The notes under the pieces are model-generated. The model made no database searches. It was not told where the DNA came from and was given only the letters and a program-made list of their open reading frames with translations. A stretch of 64,000 nt of DNA from Synanceia verrucosa (lineage: Eukaryota; Chordata; Actinopteri; Perciformes; Synanceiidae): assembly GCA_029721515.1 (NCBI GenBank), contig CM056569.1:14802007-14866006 (forward strand), written 5' to 3'. Shown piece after piece: positions 57,311 to 64,000 of this stretch. How positions within the stretch are numbered: the stretch's first letter is position 1; each line of letters opens with the position of its first letter. The position numbers were made by a program, and so were the translations under genes.

Positions 57311-60300
57311 TGATTGCTTCGTTTGATAACTTTGTGCCAAACAGTGGTCATTTCTCCACTTGTAATTGATTGTTTAACAAGAGCAGAGTTGGGATGAGCA
57401 GTAGTATTAGTATTATCATGGCTCATGATTGGGTGTTTGATACTGTAGGTGAGTCACCATCTAGTGCAGTAGTGGAGATGCTGAGATGTATGGTATTGTT
57501 GTTATGCAAAAGTATTATTGCTAAAGTATTATTTAAGCCACTTTTAACAGTCCTGGTTCTGTTTCAACAGTATGTCCAAAGCTGCAGCCTCTAAAATCAT
57601 GCCCCGCAAATTAAATAAGCCCAGATACGATTGTTTTGGGATCAGGGCCACTCTTCCCATCAGTGGCGCTAATTGCAGGGGTTTAGTACTCACCAGGTGT
57701 CCAAGTCCCTCTCACTTTCTGTCTGAGCGGTCCAGGATTCATCAGTGTTTTCCCTCTCTTCCAAGCTGGTGTGACACACCATTTGGCCTGGGTGTTCAGG
57801 GACTGGCATGTATGCTTGCTTGTGCCTCCTATTCTGCAGCGAGGCCCTGGAATAACTCAGCGATTTGACATGGCCCCTGGTGTATAGCGAGCTGTAGAGT
57901 GTGGGAGACAGGAAATGTGTGTGTGTCACAGATGGTATTAGCAGCAGAGATGCTTGTGCCAGTTTTTTTTTTTTACACAGTGAATCCCTCACAATGTAAC
58001 AGGGATTTCCAGCACTGCTGTGGCCTGTCGGTCTGTCACCCCTGCACAGTTTCTTCTGAAATGGAGGACACAATATGAGATTTCTTGACATATTCTTGAG
58101 CTAAGTTTTCATAAACCTGGAGACACCACAAGCTGAATCTCAATAACACGGTACAATAAAACTTCACTTCACATTTAAATGTTGGAGCTTGAGCTTACCG
58201 TCTCTTTCCTCCAGGCTCTTTCAGTTGAAGTGCAACATAACTAAGGGCTGAACAAAATAAAATACCAGAGAACACAAACTTTATTCAATGGTCTCAAGTA
58301 AATACATGAAATTTGCCTCCTGCATTTAGCCCATCCTCAGGCTTAGCCTTGCAAGAGCAGAGGGCTGTAGCATAAAGCATCCATGAGTAACTTGGGAGTG
58401 AAGTGCATTGACATGAAAAAAGTAGGACAGTAGATAGGATCAAAAACACGTCATTGTGGTTGAGGGATGGTTGAAGGATGACCACTCATACTTAGAACCA
58501 CCCCTTCTGTGAATACAGTAGTAATTCATCATTAACACAGTCAGAAACAAAGATCAATATAATCACTGAAAAAAAGAAAAGCAAAAAGACAAATAGAGGC
58601 AGATGGTAGGCACCCAGCACACCTATTAGGTCTTCCAAAACACTCGTGTTGAAAAGTCAGCCTCACCAAAACCCTATCAAACTTCTTCAGAGCATCATCG
58701 ATCCCAAACTCCCTCTGTCTTGCCAATCCATTTTCTCCAAGGATCTGCAAGGCGGGCACTATGCTCCAGTTACCCACTATTCATCCTGCTCCACCATCAG
58801 CCGTGAATCCATAAGACTTAGTCACACCTGTGCGGCCTGGAGCAAGCCAAGAGAGAGTCACACAGACATCGCTGTTTTCTCACAGTACAGCAGTTTTCAC
58901 AATTTCCATGCACTTTGTAAAATTATCACATCAGCATTTCAAATCATTCATCATTAATGGCATCGTTATTCTCCAGTCGTTGATGTCTGAATACACTGGA
59001 TAGGGATTCTTGTTATTATTATTCAGTGTTTTTCCTACATTAATATTAACTCATATTGCCACAGAGAAACAATCTTCACAATTCATTCTAATAAATTCAT
59101 ACCGTACTTGTATATGCTGTACAAATCCATGCAACATTTCACCAGCTCAGGCCGTGCTCTCAACAGATCTGTGCTGGGGCAGTCAATGAAATGTGAGCGT
59201 GTTAAGATGACCATGTGACTACAATTTACAGCTGTTACGCATAAAAAAGAGTCATTTTTGCAGACATACCATATATTTTTCCTGCTTTTTATTGTGTTCT
59301 GAGGACAAGATTTCATAATAGCTGTCATGTTTTTTATTTGGAAAGTTGGAAGCTAAGTCCAACCGGAGCCCTGTGAGTTGTGCGTTCATCCAATCAGCTG
59401 TAAGAAACATTCACATGATATCTGCAGGAAGGAGAGAACTATAAATCCGACTGTTTGGAAATGAAATACCTCACCCGAGGCTCAAACCTTGCCATGCTTC
59501 TATCAAATATTGAAAATCTTTCCAAGTTTTTCTTAACCTCATTCATTTATTTCTCTTTGTTCAGCTCCACTACTGGCAGTTAAATGATGAGTGCCAGCAC
59601 TGAGAATTTCAGTGACCTTCCTTGATGTCATGGAGTGCTTGTGGCATGTCCCACAGTGCATTGCCACCTCCAGCGTGAGAGCTGAACCAGAAACAATGGG
59701 TGCAAGATGCTCTGTGGGATAGGCCGCGAGGACTCCATGACCAAGGGAGGACGTGCTTTGTGCATGTAGTTCATTTGCACACTTTAACACCATATACTTC
59801 ACAGGCAGCTCCCAGCACTGCCACTGTAGTGTGAGCTGCTGTCATTTCAGCACCATGACAGTTCTCTACTTGTAGTCCTCTTCTTTGTACTTGGACTGAG
59901 TTATCCACATTAACCCCCTAATCTCAAACCTTCAAAAGTAAAGCATTATTGACAGCGATATTGTGACAAATTCACATATTTTTTTGTCAGATACAGATGG
60001 CATGTTTTTTTAATATTATTTAAATTGAAAAATATTTTCCGAATATTTAACGAGATAACGTACCATGTGTTCTATTAGTGTAATTACCACAACAAAATAA
60101 TGGAAAGTTAATACACTTATGTAGTATTAAATATACTTATACATAGTATACAAGACAATATATATATTTTTATTGAAGAAATTAAAACTGTGCATTGTTG
60201 TTCAAGATAAATTCATCCAGGATTAACATATCAAACTATTTTCAAATACCCAAAATGGATGAGAATAAACAGGATTATTCAAGGCAGAAACCACATGAGT

Positions 60301-60818
60301 ATATGATATCTTAAAGCCACTATCGTACAGTAGAAGCCAGATGTGTGTCAGCTAACCTTTTGTTGAGCACCAACTTTCCTATCACAGAAGGAGCAGAAGA
60401 CCATGTAGTAACCGTGGTAACCTAAGCTGTAAAACATAGCTCACAGACCATAGAAGGTTAAGTTCATGACTTAAACTCCATGTCTGTAGGAAAAAGTCAA
60501 TACTTTTTTTTCAACATTTTTAGTTTTTCTCTCTCTAGCCGTAAAATGTAGTGTTTAACAAATAGCAGGTGGATGACAGCGGAGCTTTATCAATAATAAA
60601 TTACATTTGGACTATTAATTGTGTTAAAAAAAACTCCCAACATCGATTGGTCCAGTGTAAATTGTTGCACTCATATTTCATCACTGCAGCTCTGGAGAAC
60701 ATGAAACTAACTTTTTAAAAGAGAAATTGTCTTACAGAGTCAATACACAGTGCAGTATCAATGGAAAGTAAAGTATGCACATACTGTAGTGTTCTAATAA
60801 TGCTAAGCCTATTCTTGC

Positions 60819-60820
<2 letters not shown>
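57311..60820. other. Noncoding stretch, no gene seen
   Basis: ORFs reach 133 codons (57690-58091, minus) without domains. A T-run lies at 57964-57974. The sequence at 58305-58350 ('atgaaatttgcctcctgcatttagcccatcc') resembles the start of another fish repeat but is short. From 59.9 to 60.8 kb the DNA is very AT-rich with almost no ORFs. Confidence 0.45.

Positions 60821-60878
<58 letters not shown>
60821..60878 (+). repeat. Compound (TA)n(GT)n microsatellite
   Basis: About 42 bp of alternating TA followed by about eight GT units. Confidence 0.97.
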
Positions 60879-61419
60879 ATGTTCTTATTGCTCTGAATTA
60901 CCATAACATGCATTACTGAAGCACATTGTCTGATTAATTGAACAACATTAATGAGGTATTTATATTCAAGATTCTATATCATGTACAGTATAAAGTATAA
61001 GACCAGAAAGTATTTGTGGTTTGAAACTATTTTCTCCTCTTAGTTGTGTATTTTTGAATTGTTTGAATTGAATTCTTTTGAATTTGAAGTGTATGTTTGT
61101 GAATTATTCAGTCAGCATTCAGCAAAGAAACTCAACTGCATATCAAAGGCATAAGTAAACAGTCTGACAGTGGCTTGATCTGTGCATGCAAACATAGCCA
61201 GAGCCCAAAGGAGAGTTGACTCGCTGTTGATTCATTGCCTTGGACAGTTCCCCTCCTCAGCCCAGTCTGCTTCCACGATCCCATCTCATCTCCAGCTAGT
61301 CTGAGGCAGAGGGAGCGCTTCAGCACCTTGGATAGCTCCACACCCAGGACAGCCGCTCCCTCCTCCTCTGCCGAGGAGCTGTTCATTCAGCACCGAGTCA
61401 CTAGAAAAAGTTCTCCCTC

Positions 61420-61490
61420 TGTGTGTGTGTGTGTGTGTGTGAGTGTGTGTCTGTGTCTGTGTGTATGTGTGTGAGTGTGTTAGTGTGTGC
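61420..61490 (+). repeat. (TG)n microsatellite, interrupted
   Basis: TG repeats with 'gagtg', 'ctgtgtctg' and 'tatg' interruptions over about 70 bp. The ORFs on both strands here encode Val/Cys or Thr/His runs and are artefacts. Confidence 0.95.
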
Positions 61491-62606
61491 TCCACAGAGC
61501 TCCCTGCAGACAGACTGCTGCTCTGGCTTTTTTTTATGATGGATTAGAGGTGTGCAATGTGTGTGTGTGAGTGTGTTGGAGGGGACGCACACATTTGAAA
61601 TATGCTAAAATCTTTCTGTGTCTGTTTCCCTCAAAGTCTGAGTGTGGTTTGGCACTGTCCTTGTTACCCTCTCAACAGTACTAACAATACTTTAATTCAC
61701 TGCTGCTGCACAAATTAATGGCAGGTCTCAGGAAGTAAATTGCCATGAAACGACCCAGTCAGGCACATTTCTAAATACAATACAAAGGTTGTTTATTTGT
61801 GTGTGTGTGCGCGGGGGGGCTGGTGGAGGCTTAAGCTCCCATTTTTATTAATTATTGACTTGAAGCCAGTGGGAAGGGCTTGCAGCCCCTGTGGGATAAT
61901 GCTACTATGATTATGTCTGATTTACAGCCTCAGCCCTCCAAGCGATGACTGTGCAAGACTTTCTCCTCTCCCCACACCTCCTCCCACCATCCCTCTCTTT
62001 TCTCCCTTACCCAACACATTTTTTTGTCTTTTCCTTTTTTAAATCAAGCCAGACTTGAGATCAACATAATAGAGGCTTAGGACGAGAACTGCTGACTGGA
62101 GCTCTTTGATGTGTGGTCTGGTTTTGTGTCAGGTCATGGTGTAAATGTAGTGATGAGTTCATGCAGTGTTAAGCCCAAGCCTCTAAGTGCACTTAAGGTA
62201 GCGGTAGAATATCTTTTGAAGTACATAGATTTTGTCTGATGGCATGAGGAAACTAGCAGTTGTGCTCAGTGTGCAGTCATAGCACAGCACAGTGTCCATG
62301 TGTAAGACAATGCAAGAATGTAAGCACATGAAATCAGAAACAGCTGTTTTAACTGTTCCTCATTATGTTAAATATATACTACTGCACAGAAACAACAATC
62401 CCATCACAGGCCTATATGCTCTTTTAGAGAAAGTTTAATGTCAGTATACGGTATGTGTGCATGCATGTGCCCTGTTGATGTCCTCTGGCACCACCTGTGA
62501 CCTAAGGAAGGGTAAAGTCAGTGCTGATGTGGCAGCTGATGTATTTCCCACCCCTGCAGATGGTCCTGACAGACCAAGACATGGCACGGGAACAGCTGCT
62601 GGCTGT

Positions 62607-62607
<1 letters not shown>

Positions 62608-62653
<46 letters not shown>
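62608..62653 (+). repeat. (GA)n microsatellite
   Basis: About 22 GA units, followed by degenerate GA. The Arg-Glu and Leu-Ser repeat ORFs over it are artefacts. Confidence 0.97.
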
Positions 62654-62658
<5 letters not shown>

Positions 62659-64000
62659 AGAGAGCGAGAGAAAGAGGTGGTACAAAGAAAGTGAAGACAA
62701 GGCAGCATTTAAGGAACCTTATATGTGACCTTGTATACCTGAAATGTCAACTGCTCAATAGAAAATGTTGTTACAGTGTATATTTGTATATATATACAAA
62801 GAATCACATGAGCCTGGAATATATAAGGTTTTAATAGTCCATCTGTATGTCTGTTGTGTCAGCAAAGGATGAGTAAAAACTGGAGTAATTAGGGAAAAAA
62901 AGGATGGGAAGTGATGGCAAGTGAAGTGAGGCAAAGTGTTTTGGGGAAGATATCAGCGTGTAAGAGGAAATGTATGGAAGGAGATTAAGATGGGGAGAGA
63001 AAGATATTCCTCTTTGCACTTAACACGGTAAGAGTCTAGTAGAAAGAGAGACAGAGAGGAAATGAGGTTTGGCGAGGGTGCAGAGAGCAACCTGTGGTTT
63101 GACATTGGCTCACCTTGGCTATCAGTCAGTTGGGAGGAGAGGTCATCCGTCTCCCCTTGGTCCACTCCCTGCTGTTTTAATGAATTTACTGAGGCTTTGG
63201 GAATTGCTAATGCACTTGTTTATGGATGTAGGAAAACAGGTGGCTGCAAAATTCACCTCTAGCATTAGTTTCCTGTGGGGGAACCAAATAGCCCATCGGG
63301 CTGGGCGTCATGTGCAATGTGGTTATCTTTTTGTGGCTTTGAATCTAAATCACACATATAAATCCCCTGAGGTCTCTTGTTTCTCCTGACTCACTCAGTG
63401 TCTTATAAAGTGCATCAGGACTCTCTGTGATTTTAGCCCAGTTTTTTCTCATTTCTGTAAGAAGCTCCAGCTTCACAGGTTAGTGAAGAAATAGGTCCGT
63501 AATGCTAATACCCAGATGAATCCCACATCCACCCAGATGAATCCTTTCCGCTCTGACTGCTTGCCTCCCTGGGTTGGCCTATTGCTACCAAAGCATCCCA
63601 TCCTTCATTCATATGCTCTGCTGACTGTGCTGCTTCAAACAGGCAGCCCATGAACTCAGGGGGAAGTATCCACAGAGAGATGGGGTGGTGAGCTGCAGGG
63701 GCAGTTGTGGGAAACGATTTGGATGAGTGAAGAGAATGCAGCTATCATCCATTCCTATTAGAAGAGTAGGGAGAGAAGGGAAAGAGACAATATGTGCCGA
63801 GATGCCAGGAGGGCACCCAATATGCCTCTGGATGCAACGTTAGGAGGATAAAATCACACACAGTCATGTTCACGTCAAGTATAAGAGACAAGGAGAGTAA
63901 GCAGAGGCAGGAAAAGAAAGAAAAAGAGGGACTAAATCTTGAGACAGAGACCTTTACCTTCTGTGCAGTGTTAAATGCTAAACATGTTTCTGCTTACTGG

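Larger units (their letters stand above)
60879..64000. other. Noncoding stretch with simple repeats
   Basis: Contains the (TG)n and (GA)n tracts listed separately, a G-run at about 61813-61819 and purine-rich DNA at 62840-63065 and 63740-63940. The segment 63065-63400 is balanced and single-copy-looking (106-codon ORF, no domain). No gene recognised to the end of the window. Confidence 0.45.

Noticed and set aside
57690..58091. 133-codon minus-strand ORF as a gene
   Set aside because: Low-information composition, no domain and no splice context.
61235..61592. ORFs with Val-Cys or Thr-His repeats
   Set aside because: They translate the interrupted (TG)n microsatellite.
62457..62708. ORFs with Arg-Glu or Leu-Ser repeats
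   Set aside because: They translate the (GA)n microsatellite.
1..64000. A new multi-gene biological system
   Set aside because: I looked for clustered conserved ORFs, shared spacing, and repeat-gene associations on both strands. Only transposon genes, all broken, are recognisable, so no such system can be supported here.

Overview
The window looks like vertebrate nuclear DNA, most likely from a percomorph-type teleost fish. The reasons are its interspersed repeats: a Tc1/mariner element with a DD34E transposase, hAT-, piggyBac- and Harbinger-like short elements, an L2/CR1-like LINE tail, a Ty3/gypsy gag relic, and fish repeat families recognised from memory. It also has long (CA)n, (GA)n and (TA)n microsatellites, is AT-rich and CpG-poor, and carries only short scattered ORFs. 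No prokaryotic operon, CRISPR array, rRNA or convincing tRNA was seen. The lineage call rests on remembered repeat families, not on a search.

Layout: 0-11 kb is mostly unique noncoding DNA with a hAT-like MITE nested in a fish repeat (1552-1999), a CpG-rich probable repeat (2910-3270) and a TTAA-bounded MITE (3752-4171). The 11.9-13.5 kb segment is a complete but inactivated Tc1 element. Composite repeat sequence follows (13.77-14.70 kb), then a second TTAA MITE in opposite orientation (14776-15250). The 19.4-21.6 kb stretch holds a dispersed repeat, a local 240-bp duplication and a repeat carrying a CTCF-like core. The 22-29 kb stretch is mostly single-copy-looking DNA with one compact CpG cluster near 25.2-25.4 kb. 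The 29.3-36.4 kb stretch is rich in retroelement debris. The 36.4-49.6 kb stretch is noncoding with microsatellites and a MITE nested in another repeat (46.4-47.3 kb). The 49.64-50.03 kb stretch is a degenerate minisatellite. The 50.1-51.7 kb stretch is the best candidate for a promoter and untranslated first exon of a plus-strand gene. From 51.7 kb to the end I see noncoding DNA, microsatellites and one long ORF of doubtful status.

The only protein-coding sequence I can identify belongs to transposable elements, and all of it is broken. I found no host gene I can name and no sign of a new multi-gene system. The window reads as intergenic or large-intron sequence, perhaps upstream of or inside a gene starting near 50.5 kb. 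The most informative features are nested and inverted transposon copies, a perfect hairpin at 36379-36409, a CTCF-like site carried by a repeat, and the CpG-rich first-exon candidate.
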